Shown piece after piece: positions 18,122 to 27,340 of a stretch of 64,000 nt of DNA (the stretch's first letter is position 1; every line of letters starts with the position of its first letter). The DNA is taken from positions 62,001 through 126,000 of the forward strand of contig CAVUOZ010000010.1 in the NCBI GenBank assembly GCA_963743325.1, given 5' to 3'. This DNA comes from DATFVA01 sp963743325 (lineage in GTDB: Bacteria; Bacteroidota; Ignavibacteria; Ignavibacteriales; Ignavibacteriaceae). A model generated the notes under the pieces. The model saw only the letters and a list, made by a program, of their open reading frames with translations. It ran no database searches and was not told the origin of the DNA. Made by a program: the position numbers and the translations under genes.

Positions 18122-19945
18122 TTGAGATCATCGAGCTTTGGCTCTATCCAAAGGAAATCGATTATATTCTTCATAATTTCTGCATCATTTGGTTTACTTG
18201 GGTTTCGATTATTCCAGATGCAGATAATTAATCATGAAGAATACGATGAGAAGTCTGCTAGCAACAGTATTAAAGCAATTGAACAGACTCCCTTAAGAGG
18301 AGTTTTTCTGGACAGGAATGGAGAGGTTGTAGTAAGCAATCTGCCTGCCTATACTTTTAGAATCACACCGGCAGATTATGACCGTAAACTTAACAGATTA
18401 CTTGAGAATGTTCTGGATGTCGATTCAGGTTATATCGATAAAATACTTTATAGCAATCGGATTTATTCAAAATATATACCCATTAGAATAAAAAGGGGAA
18501 TTGACTTTAAAACCGTTTCGTGGCTTGAGGAGAACTCCGAATTTTTACCGGGTGTGGATTATATAGTAGAGATGCAGAGAGGTTATCCCGCAGGCATAAT
18601 GGGTTCGCATATGTTTGGGTACACGAAGGAAATCTCCCCGGAGCAGCTGGAAAAAGAGGATGATTATTATGAACCGGGTGATTATGTGGGGCATAACGGT
18701 CTTGAGAAAACATATGAAAAATATCTCAGAGGCGAAAAAGGTTATAATTATATTCTAGTAGATTCCAGACGAAAAGAAATAGGTCCATTTAAAAACGGCA
18801 GTGCGGATGTTCCCTCAATAAAAGGGGATGATATTGTTCTCTCTATTGACGCAGATGTACAGAAAGCCGGGGAGGAAGGTTTTAAGGGGATGCGCGGTGC
18901 ATTTGTTGCTATTCAGCCGAAAACGGGAGAAGTGCTTGCACTCGGCAGCTTTCCGGATTATGACCTGAACCAGTTTTCATATGTCACTACACGAGAATTT
19001 TTAAATGAACTTTATAATGATGAAGATAAACCGTTATTCAACCGCGCTACAATGTCTGTAAAGCCTCCCGGTTCTACTTTTAAGATTATGGCCGCTGTTG
19101 CTGCACTCGACCTGGGTGTAATAAATACTAATACAACATTTTACTGCGCAGGCGGATTTACATTCGGAAGATTTTTTAAATGCCATGGAGTTCATGGCAG
19201 TGTAAATGTTGTGCATGCCATTGAAAAATCGTGTAATACTTTTTTCTATAATCTTATTTATAAAATTGGATTGGATAACTGGTACAGTTATGCCCGTAAA
19301 TTTGGTTTCGATGAAAAGACAAATATTGATATAGGCGAAGAGGTAAAAGGTTTTATTCCCGATTCAAAATATTATGAAAAGATTTATGGTTCTAACTGGC
19401 CCAGAAGTATAATGGCAAGTCTGGGTATAGGGCAGGGTGAAGTCAGTGTAACTCCTGTTCAGCTTGCCAAATATACTGCGCTTATTGCTAATAACGGAGT
19501 AACCTATACTCCGCATATTGTAAAAGGTTATCTTGATAATAAAAACAAAGAATTTATTCCTTTTAAGTTTGAAAAGATAGATCTGGGTATAAATAAGCAG
19601 GTATTTGATATAGTTAAGGAAGGGATGTTTCTGGTTGTAAACGGCTCTGGTACAGCTACTCATATCAGGATGAGTGAGATTCAGATTGCGGGAAAAACGG
19701 GAACAGCGCAAAATCCACATGGAAAGGATCACGCATTATTCATTGCATTTGCTCCTTTTGATGATCCTCAGATTGCAGTTGCTGTTGTTGTTGAGAATGC
19801 TGGATTCGGCGCAACTTATGCAGCACCGATAGCCCAGGAAATGATTAAAGCATTTCTAATAAAAGATAAAACCAAGCAGGATGAGCAGAAACAATATGAA
19901 CAGAAGCTGCATCAGAATATAATAGGGGCTTCAATTGAGAATTGA
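18122..19945 (+). CDS. mrdA: Penicillin-binding protein 2 (elongation transpeptidase)
   Basis: 607 residues, TTG start directly after the mreD stop. One N-terminal membrane anchor (~13-30), a PBP dimerisation domain (~50-220) and a transpeptidase domain (~235-585). The active-site serine is S318 in 'PPGSTFKIM' (SxxK). The SxN motif is 'KSCNTFF' and the third motif is 'GKTGTAQNPHG'. It cross-links peptidoglycan during side-wall growth with RodA, whose gene overlaps its last 11 bases. Confidence 0.95.
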   Translation: MRSSSFGSIQRKSIIFFIISASFGLLGFRLFQMQIINHEEYDEKSASNSIKAIEQTPLRGVFLDRNGEVVVSNLPAYTFRITPADYDRKLNRLLENVLDVDSGYIDKILYSNRIYSKYIPIRIKRGIDFKTVSWLEENSEFLPGVDYIVEMQRGYPAGIMGSHMFGYTKEISPEQLEKEDDYYEPGDYVGHNGLEKTYEKYLRGEKGYNYILVDSRRKEIGPFKNGSADVPSIKGDDIVLSIDADVQKAGEEGFKGMRGAFVAIQPKTGEVLALGSFPDYDLNQFSYVTTREFLNELYNDEDKPLFNRATMSVKPPGSTFKIMAAVAALDLGVINTNTTFYCAGGFTFGRFFKCHGVHGSVNVVHAIEKSCNTFFYNLIYKIGLDNWYSYARKFGFDEKTNIDIGEEVKGFIPDSKYYEKIYGSNWPRSIMASLGIGQGEVSVTPVQLAKYTALIANNGVTYTPHIVKGYLDNKNKEFIPFKFEKIDLGINKQVFDIVKEGMFLVVNGSGTATHIRMSEIQIAGKTGTAQNPHGKDHALFIAFAPFDDPQIAVAVVVENAGFGATYAAPIAQEMIKAFLIKDKTKQDEQKQYEQKLHQNIIGASIEN

Positions 19946-21164
19946 TTATAAACTTCAGGATAAATTTGATTTCGGTATTTTCATTCCCTGCCTCCTTCTG
20001 ATTTGCATTGGGTTAGCCGCAATATACAGCTCAACAGTTCATCACCCTACAGCTTCCGGAAATTTTGATAAACAACTGATCTGGGGAATCGCAGCTATTC
20101 TAGTCTTCTTTGTTACCTACTCAGTACCAATAAGTTCATTCAAATTAATATCAATTCCCCTATATCTGCTGTCACTTGCCCTGCTGATGGCAGTACTTGT
20201 AATGGGAAGGCAAATATCGGGAGCTAAAAGCTGGCTTGACCTTGGGAGTGTAGGTTTTCAGCCTTCAGAGATGGCGAAAATAGGAACAATACTAGTCATC
20301 GCTTCATTTCTTAGCCGGAATAATACAGATATTGAATCGTTTAAGGATATTATAATTACATTAATTATTGGACTAATTCCGGTAGGATTGATTCTGCTTG
20401 AACCTGATATGGGAACAGCCCTTGTGTTCATAGGAATAATTTTGACTATGATTTTCTGGAAAGGTATCAGTCTTTTTGGCCTTTTCATAGTGCTTAGTCC
20501 GGGATTTGTTGCGTTATCTTCGCTCTTTGGAATTTATTATTTTGTTGGAGCACTCGTAATTGTGTCATTTGCAATGCTTCTCTTCAGGAAAGATATTTTC
20601 TTTAGCGCTTCTATCTTCGCACTTAATCTGGGAGCAGGTTTTTTTGCAGACTATATGTATAATGTCCTTAGTCCGCATCAGCAGAACAGGATCAAATCAT
20701 TTATTGATCCGATGGCGGACCCCCTTGGTGCAGGATATAATGCTATACAGGCAAGAGTTGCAATAGGTTCAGGCGGTTTCTGGGGAAAAGGATTTCTTGC
20801 CGGCAACCAGACTCAGCTCCAGTTTATTCCTGAACAATGGACCGATTTTATTTACTGCGTTATAGGTGAAGAACTCGGTTTTATTGGCAGTTTTATAACT
20901 CTTGTATTGTTTCTGATTTTATTCATAAAAATTCTTAAGATAGCATCATCAGCTAAAGATGAATTTTTGAGTCTTGTGTCAATTGGTATACTTGCTGTGT
21001 TCTTCGTTCACTTAATGGTTAATATCGGAATGACAGTCGGAATAATGCCCGTGATTGGAATTCCTCTTCCATTTGTAAGTTACGGAGGTAGTTCACTCAT
21101 GGTTAATTTGTTTATGCTGGGAATTGTGGCAAATGTATACCGAACCCATAAAAATTACACATGA
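19935..21164 (+). CDS. rodA: Peptidoglycan glycosyltransferase RodA (SEDS family)
   Basis: 409 residues with about ten membrane segments. SEDS motifs are visible: 'GAKSWLDLGSVGFQPSEMAK', 'LLEPDMGTALVF' and the C-terminal 'PVIGIPLPFVSYGGSS'. It polymerises lipid II for the Rod system together with PBP2. The TTG start at 19935 lies inside the end of the PBP2 gene, consistent with translational coupling. It closes the shape-gene run. Confidence 0.95.
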   Translation: MRIDYKLQDKFDFGIFIPCLLLICIGLAAIYSSTVHHPTASGNFDKQLIWGIAAILVFFVTYSVPISSFKLISIPLYLLSLALLMAVLVMGRQISGAKSWLDLGSVGFQPSEMAKIGTILVIASFLSRNNTDIESFKDIIITLIIGLIPVGLILLEPDMGTALVFIGIILTMIFWKGISLFGLFIVLSPGFVALSSLFGIYYFVGALVIVSFAMLLFRKDIFFSASIFALNLGAGFFADYMYNVLSPHQQNRIKSFIDPMADPLGAGYNAIQARVAIGSGGFWGKGFLAGNQTQLQFIPEQWTDFIYCVIGEELGFIGSFITLVLFLILFIKILKIASSAKDEFLSLVSIGILAVFFVHLMVNIGMTVGIMPVIGIPLPFVSYGGSSLMVNLFMLGIVANVYRTHKNYT

Positions 21165-21258
21165 CACTGTGGTTTATTGCTCATATCAGATAAAAAGGCT
21201 TTAAATGCAGTATACTTCCAGGCTGTTGAAACAATGATGTTTTAAAATTTTAAATAAT

Positions 21259-22071
21259 ATGAATGCATCTGATAAATTAAGCCGTAAAAATTCAGAGGGT
21301 AAATTTATTTGTGTCGGACTGGACACTGATTTGAATAAAATCCCCGTTCACCTTAGAGATTTAGATAATCCTGTTTATGAATTTAACCGGTTAATCATAG
21401 AAGAAACCTCACGCTCCGCTGCAGCGTACAAACTTAATTTTGCCTTCTACGAAAATTCAGGATCACAGGGGTTTGAGATATTAAAAAAAACCATATCAAT
21501 TATCCCTGATGATGTATTAATAATCGGGGACGCCAAGAGGGGAGATATTGGAAATACAGCCAGGATGTATGCAGATTCAATCTTTAATTATTTCGGGTGC
21601 GATGCATCGACAATAAATCCATACATGGGAGAGGATTCTCTTCTGCCGTTCCTTCAATTCAAAAATAAATTAAACTTTATACTTGCATTGACTTCTAATC
21701 CCGGCGCAGAAAATTTTGAAAAATTAAAACTTCAGAACGGGAATTATCTTTATCAGCAAGTGATAATAAAGGTTAATGAGTGGAACGCAAATCATAATTG
21801 CGGGATAGTTTTCGGTGCTACACAGACTAAAGAATTAAAAGATAATCTTGACATCATCCGCGGACTGCCCGTATTATTACCTGGCGTGGGAGCTCAGGGC
21901 GGTAGTCTGGAAGATGTTGTTAATTTTTTTAAGAAAGCAGGAAGACTGAATTTTCTTGTTAATGTCAGTAGAGGATTAATCTATAAAAGCAATCAGAGAG
22001 ATTTTGCAAGAGCTGCCGCTGAAGAATTAAACACACTAAATACAAAAGTTAAAAAAGAATTGAATATGTGA
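21259..22071 (+). CDS. pyrF: Orotidine 5'-phosphate decarboxylase (type 2)
   Basis: 270 residues, the longer group-2 form. The catalytic segment reads 'IGDAKRGDIGNTA' (Asp-Lys-Asp array), with 'FICVGLDTDLNKIP' at the N-terminus and 'LLPGVGAQGG' in the phosphate-binding region. It converts OMP to UMP in pyrimidine synthesis. The stop codon overlaps the GTG start of the next gene. Confidence 0.94.
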   Translation: MNASDKLSRKNSEGKFICVGLDTDLNKIPVHLRDLDNPVYEFNRLIIEETSRSAAAYKLNFAFYENSGSQGFEILKKTISIIPDDVLIIGDAKRGDIGNTARMYADSIFNYFGCDASTINPYMGEDSLLPFLQFKNKLNFILALTSNPGAENFEKLKLQNGNYLYQQVIIKVNEWNANHNCGIVFGATQTKELKDNLDIIRGLPVLLPGVGAQGGSLEDVVNFFKKAGRLNFLVNVSRGLIYKSNQRDFARAAAEELNTLNTKVKKELNM

Positions 22072-22556
22072 AGAAATTCCTATTCGTAATTTTACTATTA
22101 ATTTTAATATTAGTAAGTTTTCTTAACATTAAACAATCCTCTTGGATAAAAGAGGGAGAAATGCAGGAATCTGCTGTAAAAGAACCTCCGGATGGTAAAG
22201 GTGGGGAGTCCGAGAAACAAGATTATCAAACTCCCGATATCTATGAAGTCAGTTCATTAAGGGTTGATTCAAGACTTCCTGACCTGAAGATAAAATCCGC
22301 AAGGGATACTATCTTTACAGATTCAACTCAGGTGGAAATAATAGTTGAAGTTCCCCAGAAGATCTCCGGTGCCGATATTTTTCTTTTTAATAATGGTAAG
22401 AAGAAAGATATGTATTACCAGGTTAACACGGGGGATTATCTTTTCAGGAATATTTTCCTGGATGATTCAATCAATAACCTGATCTTTTTATATCGTCTGG
22501 GAAACAGGAGATCCCTACCCGCTAAACTAACGATAATTAAAGAATCTGGCAGGTAG
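22068..22556 (+). CDS. Small exported protein, unknown function
   Basis: 162 residues from a GTG that overlaps the pyrF stop by four bases. An N-terminal hydrophobic helix (residues ~4-22) is a signal peptide or anchor, followed by an acidic, proline-containing linker and a beta-rich region ending 'RSLPAKLTIIKESGR'. I do not recognise a family. It is sandwiched between pyrF and the DUF2851 gene with almost no spacing, so it is part of that operon. Confidence 0.6.
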   Translation: MKKFLFVILLLILILVSFLNIKQSSWIKEGEMQESAVKEPPDGKGGESEKQDYQTPDIYEVSSLRVDSRLPDLKIKSARDTIFTDSTQVEIIVEVPQKISGADIFLFNNGKKKDMYYQVNTGDYLFRNIFLDDSINNLIFLYRLGNRRSLPAKLTIIKESGR

Positions 22557-22559
22557 AGT

Positions 22560-24038
22560 ATGAAACAAGACAAAGTGCTGGAGAAATTTCTTTACGAGAT
22601 CTGGAAGAAACAGGAATTCGAAAAAGAACTTCAAACTACGGATGGTCAGTCTGTTAAAATTATAGATGCAGGAGCAGAAAATAAAGAAACCGGCGGTCCG
22701 GATTTTAAGCATGCCAGAATACAGATTGGTAATCTTACCTATTCCGGTGACATTGAAATTGACGGGGTACATGCCGACTGGAAATCACATGGACATCACC
22801 TCAATAAAAAATATAACAGTGTAATCCTTCATATAGTATTTAATAATTCCCGGAAGGATTCAATCGTCTATACACAGGACGGGAGAAAGGTGCAATCATT
22901 TTCACTTGAGCCATTTCTTAATAGCAGTGTAAGAGAAAAAATTCAGCAGGCAATATTAACTGAAAGATCCGGAAGGATAAACAAAATGCCTTGCGCTGAA
23001 GTCAATTCGGAGATCACTGAAAAGGAAAAACTCGATTTTATCTATCAGCTTGGAATAGACAGATTCAGGCAAAAATGTGAAAAGGTCCTTGGCAGACTGA
23101 AAGAACTGGTTTATCTGAAAGAATTAAATTTAAAAGAACCTGAAGTCCACTATGAACCGGATGAGAATTTTTACAAAAGAGAATTTACAGCAAAAGATTT
23201 CAGCGATACCGGGTTATGGGAACAGGTTATTTATGAATCGATGTTTGAAGCTCTTGGGTTTTCAAAAAATAAAGATATAATGCACCGCCTGGCTGCGAGT
23301 GTTGATATAAATTTTCTTAAAAAATCCGCAAAGGCGGAAAATTTTCTTCAGTTACTGGAATCAATATTCTTTAATATAAGTGGTCTACTCCCTTCTATAA
23401 ACAAAATTCCTGATGAGGAAACATCCGAATATGTAAGAAATCTGGTTGAATTGTGGTCCGGACTTAAAAATGATTATGATGGAAGGATATTCCATCAAAC
23501 CCAATGGAATTTTGCTAAACTGAGACCTTATAATTTTCCTACGGTAAGAATAGCGGGCGGGGTGAGGCTTCTCTGTCAGTTGATCAGGGGCAAGTTAATC
23601 CAGGCAATTATTAATGACTTTGAAAATTATAGCAGCAATAAACAAATTATCAGCTCGTTAAGAGGTCACTTGATTATTAAGGGGGATGGTTTCTGGAATA
23701 AGCATTATACTTTTGATCAGCAAGCTAATATAAAAATTAATTACTTTGTCGGGGTTTCCCGCGCGGATGAAATTATCATCAATGTTATTCTGCCGGTATT
23801 TTCAGTCTACTTTGAACTTTTTAGCATGGGACAGCTTTCAGCTAAAGTTTTTAAAGTTTATCTTAATTATTACCAGCAAAGCGAAAATAATCTTGTTTTT
23901 GAAGTGGCTGACACCCTTAATTTGAATGATGCCTGGAAGAGAAGTGTTTTGTACCAGGGAATGATTGATTTATTCAGAAATTTTTGCAGTAAAGAAAATT
24001 GCATGGAATGCAGTATTGGTAAAAAGGTTTTTAGCTGA
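22560..24038 (+). CDS. DUF2851 family protein
   Basis: 492 residues, soluble, no signal peptide. The N-terminal third contains 'ETGGPDFKHARI' and 'GDIEIDGVHADWKSHGH', the hallmark segments of DUF2851, a family largely restricted to the Bacteroidetes/Chlorobi group. Near the C-terminus are three clustered cysteines ('NFCSKENCMECSIGKK'), which could bind metal. The function is not known. It starts three bases after the preceding gene. Confidence 0.85.
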   Translation: MKQDKVLEKFLYEIWKKQEFEKELQTTDGQSVKIIDAGAENKETGGPDFKHARIQIGNLTYSGDIEIDGVHADWKSHGHHLNKKYNSVILHIVFNNSRKDSIVYTQDGRKVQSFSLEPFLNSSVREKIQQAILTERSGRINKMPCAEVNSEITEKEKLDFIYQLGIDRFRQKCEKVLGRLKELVYLKELNLKEPEVHYEPDENFYKREFTAKDFSDTGLWEQVIYESMFEALGFSKNKDIMHRLAASVDINFLKKSAKAENFLQLLESIFFNISGLLPSINKIPDEETSEYVRNLVELWSGLKNDYDGRIFHQTQWNFAKLRPYNFPTVRIAGGVRLLCQLIRGKLIQAIINDFENYSSNKQIISSLRGHLIIKGDGFWNKHYTFDQQANIKINYFVGVSRADEIIINVILPVFSVYFELFSMGQLSAKVFKVYLNYYQQSENNLVFEVADTLNLNDAWKRSVLYQGMIDLFRNFCSKENCMECSIGKKVFS

Positions 24039-24151
24039 GAAAACATCAACAAATCATTCTCTAAATCTTAGTAATTACAGGTTTGCAATAAGGATTTAGA
24101 CTCAGGACTAATTTCAGATCTGTATATCAAATGCAGCCAAAATGTTCCCCT

Positions 24152-24739
24152 CTAATTATTTCCTGACAATTTCTGAATATCGTCTCTGATTTTTGCTGCC
24201 CTCTCATATTCCTCAGTTTCAATGGCTTTCCGCAGCTTATCCTGCAGAGCGGCAAGCTGGGCTTCCTTGGTCTTGGGTATTTCTTCCTGCTCCTGGGGTT
24301 CAATCTGTTTTTCCTCACCTTCGGTTTCTTCAGAAGGGATAAAGGCAGCAGCTTCCATTACCGCCTCCGCAACATAAATTGGTGAACGTGCCCTGACAGC
24401 AAGGGCAATTGCATCACTCGGTCTGGCATCAATTTCATTAGTCAATCCGGAAACCTCAAGCACAATCTTTGCATAAAAGGTATTTTCTCTGAGTTCGTCA
24501 ATGATGATTTCGATTATCGTAGCTCCAAGATTGTCAATCATATGTTTAAGAAGATCGTGTGTTAACGGGCGGGGAGGTTTAATTCCTTCTATTTCGAGGG
24601 CGATTGCCTGGGCTTCGAACGCACCAATAATAATCGGAAGTCTTCTGTTTGCACCAACTTCACGCAGCAAAATAGCATAAGCCCCGCCAGTTGACGGGCT
24701 GGATGACAAACCTAATATTTCACATTGTACCTTTTGCAC
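24152..24739 (-). CDS. Bifunctional nuclease (BFN/DUF151) with C-terminal UVR motif
   Basis: 195 residues. The BFN domain (~1-135) carries 'RRLPIIIGAFEAQAIALE' and 'DARPSDAIALAVRA', which are diagnostic. After an acidic, glutamine-rich linker a UvrB/UvrC-type helical hairpin ('KAIETEEYERAAKIRDDI') closes the protein. Relatives have been reported to cut DNA and RNA. It is the last gene of a minus-strand operon, 15 bases after etfA. Confidence 0.88.
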   Translation of the reverse strand: MQKVQCEILGLSSSPSTGGAYAILLREVGANRRLPIIIGAFEAQAIALEIEGIKPPRPLTHDLLKHMIDNLGATIIEIIIDELRENTFYAKIVLEVSGLTNEIDARPSDAIALAVRARSPIYVAEAVMEAAAFIPSEETEGEEKQIEPQEQEEIPKTKEAQLAALQDKLRKAIETEEYERAAKIRDDIQKLSGNN

Positions 24740-24754
24740 TTTATCTCCTAATTC

Positions 24755-25726
24755 CTATGATTTTACTTTTTTAATCTCTTCAGTCAATGCCGGTAGAATT
24801 TCAAAAACATCTCCTGCAATACCATAGTCAGCTACATTAAATATAGGGGCATCCTTGTCCTTATTTATTGCTACAATATATTTTGAAGTACTCATACCTG
24901 CAAGATGCTGAATAGCACCGGAAATTCCACAGGCTACATACAGAGTTGGGGAAACAGTTTTTCCGGTCTGTCCAACCTGTTCACGATGGTCCCTCCACCC
25001 CGCATCAACGACGGCCCTGGAGGCTCCTACGGCAGCACCAAGAGCATCTGCAAGTTCCTCAACCAGGTGGAAATTTTCAGGAGCCCTGAGTCCTCTTCCT
25101 CCTGAGACAATTATGTCTGCTTCAGCAACATCAATTTTTCCTTCAGATTTTTTTATTTCAGTAACCCGGGTTCGCAAATCGGGATTATCTGCATTTTTTA
25201 ATTCAATATTAACAGATGCATTTTCATCTCTGACTTCAGGTTTGAAAACATTGGGTCTTAAAACAAACACTTTGATTTCACAATTTAGTTTAACATTTAT
25301 TAAGGCTTTACCTGCATATACGGGTCGTGTTGCTATGACTTCTCCTGAAGAGGTATCAAGACTGATGCAGTCCATAATGCATCCGGCATTTAATCTTCCG
25401 CTTATATGAGGGGCAAGGTCTTTACCTAGTGAAGTTCCTGCTATCATCACATAATCCGCACCGGTTTCTTTAGCATAATCACAGACTATTTTAGTATAAG
25501 CAGATGTTGAATAATTAGTAAGCCGATTGTTCCTGAAATGAACGATTTTTGTTATGCCATACTTACCAACTTCAGAAATATTTTCAATATCATTTCCAAT
25601 TACCAGGGCCTCTTTTTCAAGATTTAAGTCACCGGCAATTTTTACGGCACTGCTTACAACCTCGAATGCGGCTCTCTTTAATTTATTATCCCTTTGTTCC
25701 AGAATTGCTAAAATTTTCTTTGTCAT
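24755..25726 (-). CDS. etfA: Electron transfer flavoprotein, alpha subunit
   Basis: 323 residues. The C-terminal FAD-binding domain is unmistakable: 'SGGRGL' and then 'GQTGKTVSPTLYVACGISG' followed by 'AIQHLAGM'. With EtfB it carries electrons from acyl-CoA and related dehydrogenases toward the quinone pool. It lies 15 bases after etfB. Confidence 0.96.
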   Translation of the reverse strand: MTKKILAILEQRDNKLKRAAFEVVSSAVKIAGDLNLEKEALVIGNDIENISEVGKYGITKIVHFRNNRLTNYSTSAYTKIVCDYAKETGADYVMIAGTSLGKDLAPHISGRLNAGCIMDCISLDTSSGEVIATRPVYAGKALINVKLNCEIKVFVLRPNVFKPEVRDENASVNIELKNADNPDLRTRVTEIKKSEGKIDVAEADIIVSGGRGLRAPENFHLVEELADALGAAVGASRAVVDAGWRDHREQVGQTGKTVSPTLYVACGISGAIQHLAGMSTSKYIVAINKDKDAPIFNVADYGIAGDVFEILPALTEEIKKVKS

Positions 25727-25741
25727 TTTTGAATTAAACTC

Positions 25742-26494
25742 CTATATGACTTTTGCTTCTTCTCTCAGTAACCTGATTAACTCATGTACTGCTGATTTAT
25801 CAGTGCCAAGAATCCTGCCCGGCTGTTTCTCCGGCGGTTTTTTCATACTCAGCACCTCCGTATATTGTTCAGCCGGAGAAGCAGGTTTTTCTTCAATGGT
25901 TTTTTTCTTGGATGCCATTATACCTTTGAGCGATGCATATCTTGGTTCATTAAGACCTTTTTGAGCACCGATGACAGCAGGCAGTTCTGCTTCGACAACT
26001 TCTTTTCCACCTTCGATCTCTCTTTCTGCAGTAACTTTATTTCCTTCTATATTTAATGCAACGACCACAGTTATGCAGGAAAATCCTAAAAGCTCCGCAG
26101 TTAGCTGGGGAACAATTGAGTTATCATAATCAACAGACTGTTTACCGCAAAAGACGAGCTCATAACCCTTTGATCTGATTTCCTCTGCAAGAGCCTTTGC
26201 CACTGCAAGTGAATCACGGCGGGTATCATCTTTTAAAAGGATACCTTTGTCAACTCCCATTGCGAGTGCTTTTCTTATGGTCTCTTTATTTGCATCACCC
26301 CCGACACTGATGGCGGTAACTTCAGAATCTCCTCCAAACTTTCCCTTCATTTTTAAAGCTTCTTCAACAGCAAATTCGTCGTAAGGATTAATAATATAAG
26401 TAACACCTGAGGGATCTATAGTTTTTTGATCTGCCCCCACTTTAATTTTTGTAGCAGTGTCCGGCACGTGACTCACGCATACTGCTATTTTCAT
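25742..26494 (-). CDS. etfB: Electron transfer flavoprotein, beta subunit
   Basis: 250 residues with the EtfB fold: 'INPYDEFAVEEALKMKGKFG' and 'SVDYDNSIVPQLTAELLG', the latter near the AMP-binding region. It forms the heterodimer with EtfA. It is the first gene of the minus-strand operon etfB-etfA-BFN, so its promoter must lie in the region 26495-26961. Confidence 0.95.
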   Translation of the reverse strand: MKIAVCVSHVPDTATKIKVGADQKTIDPSGVTYIINPYDEFAVEEALKMKGKFGGDSEVTAISVGGDANKETIRKALAMGVDKGILLKDDTRRDSLAVAKALAEEIRSKGYELVFCGKQSVDYDNSIVPQLTAELLGFSCITVVVALNIEGNKVTAEREIEGGKEVVEAELPAVIGAQKGLNEPRYASLKGIMASKKKTIEEKPASPAEQYTEVLSMKKPPEKQPGRILGTDKSAVHELIRLLREEAKVI

Positions 26495-26961
26495 TTAACC
26501 TCCGTTATTTAAGTTATTTTTAGATCAAAAAATATAAACATACCCTCCTATAAAATCAAACTTAAGTGGTAATCCCTGTCAATCAGTATGGAACTTATTT
26601 TTTTCTGAATAAAATAAAATATAGAGATTTGATTCAATACTTCATCAGTTTATTTATCAGGATTATCCTTAATTCCTGATTTTGATCTTGAGCCCGGTTG
26701 GTAAGAACGCTGAGCGTATCTGGAGCGTATATTAGCCTGGAATTGAATATCAATTAGATATAATAATATTCAAAATATTCTTAATTTATATTGATTTCTT
26801 AAACAAATAAATAAAGGTAAAAATCATATATGAGCTGATAACCTTGTAAAAACTAATTTTTAAATGTGACTGCCGCGTTTAATTAATATCAGTCAGCACA
26901 GTTTCAATTCTAAATCAGTCATTCCATTTAATTTTTATGATTTATTTCATAATTTAACGAT
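26495..26961. other. Long divergent intergenic region between etfB and clpS
   Basis: About 470 bases, very AT-rich, with no supported coding frame on either strand. It must contain the divergent promoters for etfBA and clpS. I could not place a riboswitch, RNA gene or clear operator. Confidence 0.5.
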
Positions 26962-27252
26962 ATGGAATTAAAACCGGATAAAGAAACCAGAATCGAAATA
27001 CTTGAAGAGGAAGAAGTAAGTGTCGGTATATCCAGTAAAGTAGTTCTTTACAATGATAACTGGCATACCTTCGATGAGGTTATATATCAGCTTGTGAAAG
27101 CACTGGGCTGTAGTTATGAGAAAGCCAGAGGGTATGCATTTGAAGTACATGTAAAGGGAAAATGCATCGTGTATACGGGGGATATGAAAGATTGTCTGAA
27201 AGTTTCTTCTGTGCTGGAAGAAATCGCATTAAATACTCAAATTATTACCTGA
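26962..27252 (+). CDS. clpS: ATP-dependent Clp protease adaptor ClpS
   Basis: 96 residues. The core has 'KVVLYNDNWHTFDEVI' (the N-degron pocket begins with the 'YNDN' turn) and 'AFEVHVKGKCIVYTGD', close to the usual '..H..G.a.v' helix of ClpS. It delivers N-end-rule substrates to a ClpA/ClpC unfoldase. The unfoldase gene is not in the window. Confidence 0.9.
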   Translation: MELKPDKETRIEILEEEEVSVGISSKVVLYNDNWHTFDEVIYQLVKALGCSYEKARGYAFEVHVKGKCIVYTGDMKDCLKVSSVLEEIALNTQIIT

Positions 27253-27340
27253 TATCCGTCATGGTACATATCTAAATTCATTGTAAAAACCTTCATTTAT
27301 CCATATATTTCATTTCTAATTTTTATTCAGAAAGGTTACG